Shown one piece after another: positions 8,901 to 15,683 of a DNA stretch of 36,098 nucleotides. Source of the DNA: Lentisalinibacter sp035655155 (lineage in GTDB: Bacteria > Pseudomonadota > Gammaproteobacteria > Steroidobacterales > Woeseiaceae). The translations under genes were made by a program, and so were the position numbers. Location of the stretch: the NCBI GenBank assembly GCA_035655155.1, contig DASRVH010000148.1, positions 1 to 36,098 on the forward strand, written 5' to 3'. Position 1 is the stretch's first letter. The number at the start of each line of letters is the position of its first letter. Below the pieces are notes generated by a model. The model was not told the DNA's origin. It was given only the letters and a program-made list of their open reading frames with translations, and ran no database searches.

Positions 8901-9121
8901 TTCGGGATGTTGCGGAGATACTCCTCCTGCTCTATCAGGATTTCCTTCTCGATGTCCTGCGGCGTTGCGCCCGGCCAGGAGGTGCGCACCGAGATGGTCC
9001 GCACCTCCAGGTCGGGGATCATCTGCACCGGGATGCGCAACGCGGCCACGAGTCCGATGACCGCGATGATGAGTGCGGCGACGGTGGTCAGTATGCCGTT
9101 GCGGACGATGGCCTCGAACAC
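5987..9121 (-). CDS. RND-family efflux transporter, inner-membrane permease
   Basis: This 1044-residue protein has the AcrB/MexB-type layout: one N-terminal membrane helix (IVRNGILTTVAALIIAVIGL), a large periplasmic porter domain, a membrane block, a second porter domain and a final membrane block. The membrane segment 4 motif is GMTLDNSIVVIE (Asp404-Asn405). AcrB has two Asp at this proton-relay site, while Asp-Asn occurs in many other RND pumps. FMPGEGTELYRG near the C-terminus and early LRIPVQMIPDLEV are family-typical. It should export substrates by proton exchange as a trimer with the adaptor encoded just upstream (4-bp gap). No outer-membrane channel gene is present nearby. The start is GTG at 9121. 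The substrate cannot be predicted. Confidence 0.95.
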   Translation of the reverse strand: MFEAIVRNGILTTVAALIIAVIGLVAALRIPVQMIPDLEVRTISVRTSWPGATPQDIEKEILIEQEEYLRNIPNLQRLEATASSGQARIELDFPFGVDITQTLIRVNNALNQVPSYPLNVDEPRVDATSFSSNAFMFFRVSPLPGNPRSLDMDMMRDFIEDNVRPRMSSVPGVAQVGVGGGAERQVRILLDPSRLADRGLSISDVREAVRARNQDISAGEVESGKRRYLLRTVGRFGDVSDLEALIIERRGDTIIRLEDVARVELDHFEIRDLSFVDGDPVISLYVRRETGSNVIDIKYAMLDAAEDINADLLNPAGMELELTAEDAGYVEASVANVWVNLGLGALFATLVMYLFLRSGRATLVGVIGIPICTIAAFIGLLVTGRTINVISLAGVAFAIGMTLDNSIVVIESIELERRRGLDRFKAAVAGVRNVWPAVLASTLTTILVFTPIVFIEEEAGQLYSDIAIAISASILASMLVAVTLIPTASARLEFGTSERQPGGQHLRDRLLAGVEALIATRGRRLGTIGATVAASLAVIFILTPPAEYLPEGEEPKIFARMSAPPGYNLETMAEIGLEIQDYFLDFVGDDPGRFDAGEAPVPALRYLNLGIEANGMRIITEPVDPDHVDALMEVLTDRYESYPGMRAFASRGSIITSNDGGTRSINLDISGPNLTVIYEAALAAYRRSEEVFGNPRIQSNPSSLALSQPLVEVRPDWDRASELGMSAADVGLTVAALTDGAFVDEFFQNDDKIDIYLFGRRGTESRLDDIGDLPVWTPRGTVLPLSSLVRIEETVDTSTVRRVNGQRTVTLNVIPPESIALETGVEMMRTQVIGQLRETGALPAGVNVDISGASDQLAATQAALADNYPVALVIVFLLLVAIFRHWGYPLLIMTTIPLGIAGGIVGLVLLNLVGAALPLVGLNPIRQPFDMISMLGFLILMGTVVNNPILIVDRAMRQIRETSASALEAVREAVRARLRPIAMSTLTTICGLSPLVFMPGEGTELYRGVGAIVLFGILGAAVVSLTMLPALTVTALEWRRPEKE

Positions 9122-9125
9122 GGCC

Positions 9126-10244
9126 CTAGTCCCGGGTCACGGTGACGGCCTGTCCGTTCTGCAGCGCCTCGTTGCCCCGGGTGACCACACGCTCGCCCGC
9201 CTCGACGCCGCTAACGATCTCCACCAGGCCGTCGAATTCCAGGCCGGTTTCCACACGCTGCTCCGCCACCGTTGTTTCCTCGCCCGGGTCCTGCAGTACC
9301 CAGACGGTGATGCGGCCGTCGGGATAGCGGATGAGCGCGTCGCGCGGCACCACCACGGCTTCGCGGCCGGTGTCCAGATGCAGCGCGCCGCGGGCGGACA
9401 TGCCCGGCGTCACCGCCAGGCCGTGTCCCTCGGCGGCCACGGCGCGCAGCAGGAAGGTGCGCGCGGCGGGGTCGTTCACCGGCACGATGGCGATGATGTC
9501 GCCCGGGATGGACTCTTCCGGCGCGGCATCGGGGCTGATGTCGATGAGAGTGTCGGCGGAGATGTGGGGGTAGTAGTTCTGCGGCACGCGGAAGTCGTAG
9601 CGCAGCCCGTCGATGGCCACCAGCTCCAGCAGCCCGTCGCCCGGGTTCACCCACTCGCCCATCTCGGCCAGCCGGCGGGCGACGGCGCCCGCGAACGGCG
9701 CACGGATCTCGTGGCGCCGCAGCACCGCCTGCTGCTGACGGAACGCCGCGCTCGCCGCCTGCAGTGCTGCCTCGTCGGTGGCCACTTCCGACCGGCGGGA
9801 CTCGATTTCGCTCTCCGGGATGCCTCGCTCGCTGCCGAGCCGCTCCGCCTCGGCCAGCCGCCGCCGGGCATCGGCCAGCCCGGCGTCTGCCTCCGCAAGG
9901 GCGGCCCGGGCGCGCTCCAGAGCGAGTTCCTCGAGTTCGGCATCCAGACTGACCAGGATGTCCCCCGCCGCGACGGTATCGCCGGCGTCGACGGCGAAGT
10001 CGTCGATCAGGCCGCCGACGGAGGGAGAGAGCAGCGCGGAGCGGGGAGACGTCACCGTGCCGCTCACCGGGAGGATTCGCACCACCGGCTGCATGCGGGC
10101 TTCGCTCGCGGTGACCGGCGGCCCTTCTGCGGCTGCCGCCGGCGGGCAGCAAGTGAGAGCGCCACCCATGAAGAGTGCCGTACTCGCAATCGTGGCCCTG
10201 ATCGTGGCGCGCTTTGCCCCGCGGGACTCGGAGGTGTGGGTCAT
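9126..10244 (-). CDS. RND efflux periplasmic adaptor (membrane fusion protein)
   Basis: This is the HlyD/AcrA-type adaptor that links the RND pump to an outer-membrane channel. The 372-residue protein begins with a secretion signal ending near AAAAEG. The LTCC just before it is a poor lipobox, so lipidation is doubtful. A split biotinyl-lipoyl domain (PSVGGLIDDFAVDAGDTVAAGD, then IRAPFAGAV) flanks an alpha-helical hairpin rich in Glu, Arg and Ala (about 105-165), and beta-barrel and proximal domains follow. I chose ATG 10244 because GAGG sits 5 bp before it; the in-frame GTG at 10247 leaves too little room. It lies 15 bp after ispB and 4 bp before the pump gene. Confidence 0.92.
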   Translation of the reverse strand: MTHTSESRGAKRATIRATIASTALFMGGALTCCPPAAAAEGPPVTASEARMQPVVRILPVSGTVTSPRSALLSPSVGGLIDDFAVDAGDTVAAGDILVSLDAELEELALERARAALAEADAGLADARRRLAEAERLGSERGIPESEIESRRSEVATDEAALQAASAAFRQQQAVLRRHEIRAPFAGAVARRLAEMGEWVNPGDGLLELVAIDGLRYDFRVPQNYYPHISADTLIDISPDAAPEESIPGDIIAIVPVNDPAARTFLLRAVAAEGHGLAVTPGMSARGALHLDTGREAVVVPRDALIRYPDGRITVWVLQDPGEETTVAEQRVETGLEFDGLVEIVSGVEAGERVVTRGNEALQNGQAVTVTRD

Positions 10245-10259
10245 CACCGCCTCGCGACG

Positions 10260-11258
10260 TCAGGAACGACGGTTGACGGCGAATTCGGCGACGGCGATCA
10301 GCGAGTCCTTGTAATCCGACGGCGGCAGGTCGGCCAGCGCTGCGATGGCGTCGTCGGCGGCACGCTTGGCCCGCTCGGTGGTGTATTCCAGGGCGCCGGT
10401 CGACTCGATGGCGGCCTGCACCGGCGCCAGATTGTCCAGTCCGCCGTTCTCGATGGCCGCGCGGATCAGCCGGCGCTGCTCCGGCGTGCCCTTGCTCATG
10501 GCGTGGATGAGAGGCAGGGTCGGCTTGCCCTCGGCGAGGTCGTCGCCGAGATCCTTGCCCAGCTCGTCGGGCGACGCCTTGTAGTCCAGCGCGTCGTCCA
10601 CCAGCTGGAAGGCGGCACCGAGGCAGCGCCCGTACTCCGCCATGCGTTCGCGGACCTCTGCCGGCCGGCCTGCCAGTACGGCGGCGATGGCCGCGCCGGC
10701 CTCGAACAGTTTGGCGGTCTTGCGGTAGATGACTTCGAGATAGCGCTCTTCCGTGGTGTCCGGGTCGTGCACGTTCATCAGCTGCATGACCTCGCCGGCG
10801 GCGATGGTGTTGGTGGCGTCGGCGAGGATATCCATGACCTGCATGTCGCCGATGCGCACCATCATCTGGAAGGAGCGGGAGTAGAGGAAGTCGCCCACCA
10901 GCACGCTGGCCTGGTTGCCGAAGACGTGGTTGGCCGTGTGCCGGCCGCGCCGGCGGTCCGAAGCGTCGACCACGTCGTCATGCAGCAGCGTGGCCGTGTG
11001 GATGAATTCGATGATGGCGGCGGCCCGGATGTGCTCGTCGCCGTCGTAGGCGAGCGCCCGGGCGCCCAGCAGGACCAGCAGGGGACGCAGGCGCTTGCCG
11101 CCGCTGCCGATGATGTATTCCGCCACCTGGGAGACGAGCAGCACGTCGCTCTGCAGCGACTCGCGGATGAGCGCATCCACGCGGTCCATGTCGGAACGCG
11201 TCAGGCGTCGCAGCGCATCCAGCGTCGCGACACGGCGGGTGTCTTCTGCAGCGTACAT
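10260..11258 (-). CDS. ispB: Octaprenyl/polyprenyl diphosphate synthase
   Basis: IspB extends farnesyl diphosphate with isopentenyl units to make the side chain of ubiquinone and menaquinone. The 332-residue protein has both aspartate-rich motifs that bind the magnesium-diphosphates: DDVVD at 94-98 and DDALD at 221-225, with GGKRLRP near 53-59. The position divergent from rplU-rpmA-obgE is the usual gammaproteobacterial one and supports the octaprenyl assignment, although chain length cannot be read from sequence alone. It appears to be the first gene of the minus-strand run that continues into the RND, ATPase and acyl-ligase genes. I found no convincing -35/-10 pair for it between 11259 and 11364. 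Confidence 0.94.
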   Translation of the reverse strand: MYAAEDTRRVATLDALRRLTRSDMDRVDALIRESLQSDVLLVSQVAEYIIGSGGKRLRPLLVLLGARALAYDGDEHIRAAAIIEFIHTATLLHDDVVDASDRRRGRHTANHVFGNQASVLVGDFLYSRSFQMMVRIGDMQVMDILADATNTIAAGEVMQLMNVHDPDTTEERYLEVIYRKTAKLFEAGAAIAAVLAGRPAEVRERMAEYGRCLGAAFQLVDDALDYKASPDELGKDLGDDLAEGKPTLPLIHAMSKGTPEQRRLIRAAIENGGLDNLAPVQAAIESTGALEYTTERAKRAADDAIAALADLPPSDYKDSLIAVAEFAVNRRS

Positions 11259-11364
11259 ATCGGCGAAAGATAATGCCTGAAACGGCGCCGCTTGGCGAGC
11301 CGGGGACTTTTGTCAGAGGCTGTCCAAGCCCCTGAATCCGGGGGTTATTCGCGGGTCGGCCCCG

Positions 11365-11393
11365 TTGACCGCCCGGGACGCAGGCCGTACAAT
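11365..11393 (+). promoter_or_regulatory. Sigma70 promoter for rplU-rpmA
   Basis: TTGACC (11365-11370), a 17-bp spacer and TACAAT (11388-11393) form a near-consensus promoter. Transcription should begin near 11400, giving a leader of about 120 nt before the rplU ATG. This fits the strong expression expected of ribosomal protein genes. Confidence 0.8.
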
Positions 11394-11407
11394 GCCCGGT
11401 CTTTTGG

Positions 11408-11441
11408 GGACCCGCCGGCCGCACCGGCCTGTGTCGGGTCC
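11408..11441 (+). promoter_or_regulatory. Stem-loop in the rplU mRNA leader
   Basis: GGACCCG (11408-11414) pairs perfectly with CGGGTCC (11435-11441), and an inner GGCC/GGCC pair extends the structure. It begins within about 10 nt of the predicted transcript start. Ribosomal protein leaders often bind their own product, but I do not recognise a named leader family here. Confidence 0.4.
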
Positions 11442-11521
11442 GTTCTCTCCGTTCTCAACGGGTAATGACAGACAGGCGAAGGGGCGGCCGGGTTGGCCGG
11501 AGCCCGCTTCCGGAGTTCGAG

Positions 11522-12010
11522 ATGTACGCGGTTTTTCGTAGTGGCGGCAAGCAGTATCGGGCCAGCACGGGCGACAAGCTCCGGCTGGAGCGTCTCCCTG
11601 CCGAGGAAGGGGCTTCCATCGAGTTCGACGAGGTATTGCTGATAGGCGCCGGCGGCGAGCTCAGTGTCGGCAAGCCTCTTATCGATGGCGGTAAGGTCGA
11701 GGCGAAGGTGCTGGCGCAGGGCAAGGGCCGCAAGATCGACGTGGTGAAGTTCAAGCGGCGCCAGAACTACAAGCGCCTGGGCGGCCATCGCCAGGCCTTT
11801 ACCGAGGTGGAGATCACCGGCATCAGCGGTGCCGGCATGACGGCGGGGCCGGCGGAGAAGGCCGAGGCCGCGCCGCAGAACAAAGCCACCAGGAAGAAGG
11901 CGGCCAAGAAGACCGCGACCGGGAAAACGGCTGCGAAGAAGAAGACCGCCAAGAAGACGGCGGCGAAGAAGGCGACCGCCGGCAAGGAAGCGGCCGGCAG
12001 CGACGAGTAG
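11522..12010 (+). CDS. rplU: 50S ribosomal protein L21 with lysine/alanine-rich tail
   Basis: L21 binds 23S rRNA in the large subunit. Residues 1-102 match the whole usual protein (MYAVFRSGGKQYRAS at the start, FKRRQNYKRLGGHRQ near 77-91). E. coli L21 is 103 residues, but this one has 162. The extra 60 residues (DNA 11828-12007) are mostly Lys, Ala, Thr and Gly in repeats such as KKTA and AAKK, like a histone H1 tail. The reading frame is open from 11465, but ATG 11522 has GGAG 6 bp upstream and matches the family start. rpmA follows after 61 bp. Confidence 0.97.
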   Translation: MYAVFRSGGKQYRASTGDKLRLERLPAEEGASIEFDEVLLIGAGGELSVGKPLIDGGKVEAKVLAQGKGRKIDVVKFKRRQNYKRLGGHRQAFTEVEITGISGAGMTAGPAEKAEAAPQNKATRKKAAKKTATGKTAAKKKTAKKTAAKKATAGKEAAGSDE

Positions 12011-12071
12011 AGTAATACGGGTAATGACGTGCGCCGCCGCGCGGCGCCAGCGGACCAGCAGGTAGAAGACA

Positions 12072-12329
12072 ATGGCACACAAGAAAGCAGGCGGCAGCAG
12101 TAAGAACGGCCGCGATTCAGAATCCAAACGACTGGGCGTGAAGCTCTTCGGCGGCCAGTCCGTGGTGGCAGGCAACATCCTCGTGCGCCAGCGGGGCACC
12201 CGCTTCCATGCCGGCACCAACGTGGGCCTCGGCCGGGACCACACGCTGTTCGCCAAGGCCGACGGCAAGGTCCTGTTCGAGAAGAAGGGACCGCAGGGCC
12301 GCAAGTACGTGAGCGTCGTCGACGCCTGA
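12072..12329 (+). CDS. rpmA: 50S ribosomal protein L27
   Basis: L27 reaches the peptidyl-transferase centre with its N-terminal arm. The 85-residue protein is full length (MAHKKAGGSSKNGRDSESKR, FHAGTNVGLGRDHTLFA, ending YVSVVDA). It has no Firmicutes-type cleaved N-terminal extension. It is cotranscribed with rplU and followed by a strong terminator. Confidence 0.98.
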   Translation: MAHKKAGGSSKNGRDSESKRLGVKLFGGQSVVAGNILVRQRGTRFHAGTNVGLGRDHTLFAKADGKVLFEKKGPQGRKYVSVVDA

Positions 12330-12385
12330 TCGACGGAGCCGGAGCCGTGCCCTCGTGCCAGATCGCGGCACTCCGGTCTCCTGAG

Positions 12386-12412
12386 AAAACCCCGCTGCGG
12401 CGGGGTTTTTTT
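12386..12412 (+). terminator. Rho-independent terminator after rpmA
   Basis: An A-run leads into CCCCGC, loop TGCG and GCGGGG, followed by seven Ts. It lies 57 bp after the rpmA stop and 21 bp before obgE. obgE may therefore rely on read-through or its own promoter; I see no clear promoter in the short gap. Confidence 0.9.
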
Positions 12413-12432
12413 GTCTCTTCGCTGAAATTCCG

Positions 12433-13449
12433 ATGAAATTTGTCGACGAAGCGACCATCCGAGTGCAGGCCGGCAACGGCGGCCACGGCTGCCTGAGTTT
12501 CCGCCGCGAAAAATACATCCCGCGGGGCGGGCCGGACGGCGGCGACGGCGGTCACGGCGGCACCGTCTGGCTGCTGGCCGACCAGGGCATCAACACGCTG
12601 GCCGACTTCCGCGTGCAGCGCAAGTTCCGCGCCGAAAGCGGCGAGGCCGGCGCCGGCCGGAACAAAACCGGCCGCTCGGGCGACGACCTGACCGTGCGGG
12701 TGCCGGTGGGCACCATCGTCGCCGACGTGGACACCGGCGAGGTGCTGGGCGATCTCGCCGACGACGGGTCGCGGCTGAAGGTGGCCGAAGGCGGCCGCGG
12801 CGGCCTCGGCAACACGCGCTTCAAGAGTTCCACCAACCGGGCGCCGCGCAGGACCACCAACGGGACGCCGGGCGAGGCGCGGCATCTGAAGCTGGAGCTG
12901 AAGCTGTTGGCCGACGTCGGGCTGCTTGGCCTGCCGAATGCCGGCAAATCCACACTGATCCGGGCCATGAGCGCGGCCCGGCCGAAGGTGGCGGACTACC
13001 CGTTCACGACGCTGCATCCGAACCTCGGCGTCGTGCGGGTGGGCCCGGAGCAGAGTTTCGTGATGGCGGATATCCCGGGACTGATCGAGGGCGCGGCCGA
13101 AGGCGCCGGCCTGGGCATCCGCTTCCTGAAGCACCTGGAGCGGACCCGGCTGCTGCTGCACGTCGTCGACGTCGCGCCCGTCGACGGTCACGACGTGGCG
13201 GCGGCGTTCGCCGCCATCGAGGGCGAGGTGCAGAAATTCGGTGCCGGGCTTGCGGAGCGTCCCCGCTGGCTGGTGCTGAACAAGATCGATCTGCTCGAGG
13301 ACGCGGCGCTGGATGATCTGCGTGCGGATCTGCTCGCGGAGATCGGCTGGAACGGGCCCGTGTTCGCGGTCAGTGCCGTGACGGGGGCCGGTACCGAGGC
13401 GCTCGCCCGTGCCGTGATGGCGCATCTGGAACGCGAGCGCCAGGCATAG
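12433..13449 (+). CDS. obgE: Obg-family GTPase ObgE/CgtA
   Basis: This is an essential ribosome-associated GTPase involved in 50S maturation and stress signalling. The 338-residue protein starts with the glycine-rich Obg fold (residues 1-158, MKFVDEATIRVQAGNGGHGC). The GTPase domain has GLPNAGKST at 166-174, a TTLHPNLG switch, DIPGLIEGA and NKIDLL. The C-terminal acidic extension seen in E. coli is lacking; it ends soon after the GTPase domain. No clear ribosome-binding site precedes the ATG (CTGAAATTCCG), so translation may be weak. The position after rplU-rpmA is conserved. Confidence 0.97.
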   Translation: MKFVDEATIRVQAGNGGHGCLSFRREKYIPRGGPDGGDGGHGGTVWLLADQGINTLADFRVQRKFRAESGEAGAGRNKTGRSGDDLTVRVPVGTIVADVDTGEVLGDLADDGSRLKVAEGGRGGLGNTRFKSSTNRAPRRTTNGTPGEARHLKLELKLLADVGLLGLPNAGKSTLIRAMSAARPKVADYPFTTLHPNLGVVRVGPEQSFVMADIPGLIEGAAEGAGLGIRFLKHLERTRLLLHVVDVAPVDGHDVAAAFAAIEGEVQKFGAGLAERPRWLVLNKIDLLEDAALDDLRADLLAEIGWNGPVFAVSAVTGAGTEALARAVMAHLERERQA

Positions 13450-13458
13450 AAGAGGCAC

Positions 13459-13486
13459 AAAAAAACCGGCCGACGGCCGGTTTTTT
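13459..13486. terminator. Bidirectional terminator between obgE and rpsT
   Basis: The run of As, CCGGCC, GA, CGGCCGG and run of Ts form a symmetric hairpin that works on either strand. It lies between the convergent ends of obgE (13449) and rpsT (13506). Confidence 0.9.
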
Positions 13487-13505
13487 CTGCGGCTGCGGTC
13501 CTGAG

Positions 13506-13769
13506 TCAGCCGAGGGCGTTGATCCGCTTGTTCAGACGGCTCTTGTGGCGCGCCGCCTTGTTGCGATGGATGATGCCCTTGTTGGTCATCGAGTCGATCA
13601 CCGGGACTGCCTCCTGATAGCTGGCCTGGGCCGCTTCCTTGTCGCCGGACTCGATCGCCTTGATCACATTCTTGATGCGCGTGCGCAGGCGGGAGCGCAG
13701 CGCCATGTTGTGCTTGCGGCGCTCTTCGCCCTGCCGGGCCCGTTTCTCTGCTGATTTGATGTTAGCCAC
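13506..13769 (-). CDS. rpsT: 30S ribosomal protein S20
   Basis: S20 binds 16S rRNA early in small-subunit assembly. The 87-residue sequence is full length, with the typical MANIKSAEKRARQ start and KSRLNKRINALG end. The start codon is GTG; E. coli rpsT also uses a non-ATG start (TTG), which is linked to autogenous control. A sigma70 promoter lies about 40 bp upstream, and the gene is divergent from murJ as in Pseudomonas and E. coli. Confidence 0.97.
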   Translation of the reverse strand: MANIKSAEKRARQGEERRKHNMALRSRLRTRIKNVIKAIESGDKEAAQASYQEAVPVIDSMTNKGIIHRNKAARHKSRLNKRINALG

Positions 13770-13806
13770 TCGAATTCTCTCTGCGGAGTGTGCGGGAAAG
13801 CCGGGT

Positions 13807-13834
13807 ATTCTGGCACGCGTGCCGCTATTGTCAA
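13807..13834 (-). promoter_or_regulatory. Sigma70 promoter for rpsT
   Basis: On the minus strand a perfect TTGACA (13829-13834) is followed after 16 bp by CAGAAT (13807-13812). Transcription would start near 13800, leaving about 30 nt before the GTG. Confidence 0.75.
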
Positions 13835-13958
13835 GCCTGACAGCGGCTTAGGGCGCCGGAGCCGGCGGCCGCGGAAACCGGCGTGGCTTCGGGCTACACT
13901 TCGCCATTGTCCGCTATTGTCCGCCACGGGCGGCCATTGCCCGGCAGACGGAGGAATC

Positions 13959-15578
13959 TTGGGCCAGCAGCGTAATTCGGAGTCAGCCGGGGACGGCGGA
14001 GCCGGGCAGGGCGGCGCGGGGAAGCTGCTCCGCTCCACGTCAACCGTCAGCGGGATGACCCTGCTCTCGCGCATCCTCGGACTGGTGCGCGACATCGTCT
14101 TCGCCCGCTTCTTCGGCGCCGGGGTGACGATGGACGCCTTCTTCGTCGCCAACAAGATCCCGAACATGCTCCGCCGCTTCTTCGCCGAGGGCGCCTTCTC
14201 GCAGGCGTTCGTGCCGGTGATCTCGGAGTACCGCTCCACCCGCAGCCACGAGGAGGTGCAGGCGCTGGTGGACCGGGTCGCGGGCACGCTGGGAGCCCTG
14301 CTGTTCGCCATTACGGCCATTGGCGTCGTGGCATCGCCCGTGCTGGTGCTGATATTCGCGCCCGGCTTCATCGGCGACGACGGGCGTTTCGACCTCACAG
14401 CGGCCATGCTGCGGCTGACTTTCCCCTACCTCCTGTTTATCTCCCTCACGGCGCTGGCCGGCGGCATCCTCAATACCTTCGGGCGTTTCGGCGTGCCCGC
14501 CTTCACGCCGGTGCTGCTGAACGTGGTGCTGATCGGTTTCGCGGTATTCGTCGCGCCCCGGGTGGCGGAGCCGGGCATGGCGCTCGCCGCCGGCGTCTTC
14601 GTGGCCGGGCTGGTGCAGCTCGTCTTCCAGCTGCCCTTCCTCGCCCGCATCCGCGCGCTGCCGCGGCCCCGCTGGGGCAGGCACGACGAGGGGGTGCTCC
14701 GGGTCGGTCGCCTCATGCTGCCGGCGCTGTTCGGCTCGTCGGTAGCCCAGATCAACATCCTCATCGACAACCAGATCGCCTCGTTCCTGGGCGCGGGCAG
14801 GATCAGCTGGCTGTACTACTCGGACCGGCTGATGGAATTCCCCCTGGGCGTGTTCGGCATCGCGCTGGCGACGGTGATCCTGCCCGGTCTGTCGGCCCAC
14901 CATGCGCGCAGCGAGACCGGCGCCTTCTCCGCGACGGTGGACTGGGCGCTCAGGCTGGTGCTGCTCATCGGATTGCCCGCCGCACTGGCACTGGCCGTGC
15001 TGGCAGGGCCGCTGATCGTCACCATCTTCTACGGCGGCGAATTCACCGAATTCGACGTGCGCATGGCTCGGCTGAGCCTGATTGCCTTCTCGTTCGGACT
15101 GCTGGGATTCATCCTCGTGAAGGTGCTGGCGCCGGCCTACTTCTCCCGCCAGGACACCAAGACCCCGGTGCGCATCGCGGTGGTGGCGTTGCTGTGCAAC
15201 CTGGTGCTGAACCTGATCTTCGTGGTCACTCTCGTGCGGCTCGGCGCGGAGGGCACCCACGCGGGTCTGGCGCTGGCCACCTCGATCGCCGCCTTCGTGA
15301 ATGCGGGCTTGCTCTACCGCGGCCTCCGGACACGGGGCATCGTGACCCATGGCCCCGGCTGGCCGCTGCTGCTGGCTCGTATCGCGGCCGCCTGTGCCGT
15401 GATGACGGTGGTGCTCGTCTGGCTGGACCGGCCCGCGGACTGGTGGCTGGCGGCCGGCATCGGTGCCCGAGTCGGCTGGCTGTCGCTGCTGGTCGGAGGC
15501 GGCCTCGGTGCCTATGGGCTCGCGCTGGCGGCGACCGGGCTGCGGCCGCGCCACCTGCGCCTCGGCGAGGCCCGCTAG
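13959..15578 (+). CDS. murJ: Lipid II flippase MurJ (MviN)
   Basis: MurJ flips lipid II across the inner membrane for peptidoglycan synthesis. The protein has about 14 membrane helices. The early RILGLVRDIVFARFFGAG and PNMLRRFFAEGAFSQAFVPV are hallmark segments. I place the start at TTG 13959, because GGAGG (13950-13954) is ideally spaced before it. This gives 539 residues, compared with 511 in E. coli; the extra residues are a polar Gly/Ser-rich N-terminus. The ATG of GMTLLSRIL at 14055 would cut into the first helix, and the open frame before 13959 is not protein-like. A GC-rich hairpin follows the stop. Confidence 0.95.
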   Translation: MGQQRNSESAGDGGAGQGGAGKLLRSTSTVSGMTLLSRILGLVRDIVFARFFGAGVTMDAFFVANKIPNMLRRFFAEGAFSQAFVPVISEYRSTRSHEEVQALVDRVAGTLGALLFAITAIGVVASPVLVLIFAPGFIGDDGRFDLTAAMLRLTFPYLLFISLTALAGGILNTFGRFGVPAFTPVLLNVVLIGFAVFVAPRVAEPGMALAAGVFVAGLVQLVFQLPFLARIRALPRPRWGRHDEGVLRVGRLMLPALFGSSVAQINILIDNQIASFLGAGRISWLYYSDRLMEFPLGVFGIALATVILPGLSAHHARSETGAFSATVDWALRLVLLIGLPAALALAVLAGPLIVTIFYGGEFTEFDVRMARLSLIAFSFGLLGFILVKVLAPAYFSRQDTKTPVRIAVVALLCNLVLNLIFVVTLVRLGAEGTHAGLALATSIAAFVNAGLLYRGLRTRGIVTHGPGWPLLLARIAAACAVMTVVLVWLDRPADWWLAAGIGARVGWLSLLVGGGLGAYGLALAATGLRPRHLRLGEAR

Positions 15579-15599
15579 GGGCGCCTCCGAGCGGCGCCC
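15579..15599 (+). terminator. GC-rich hairpin after murJ
   Basis: GGGCGCC (15579-15585) pairs with GGCGCCC (15593-15599), directly after the murJ stop. No T-run follows, so it may be an attenuating or mRNA-stabilising hairpin, not a true terminator. The rest of the gap to 15683 shows nothing clear. Confidence 0.4.
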
Positions 15600-15683
15600 G
15601 CCGCCACGATCCGCGCGCCATCGTGCTACCCTTTCGCCTGCACCGGCGCGGTGACGGCCGCGGTGCCCGGACCAGAGGTTTCC

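Noticed and set aside
15579..15683. Possible FMN riboswitch before ribF
   Set aside because: None of the conserved FMN-riboswitch boxes is visible; the gap is only about 100 bases and holds a simple hairpin.
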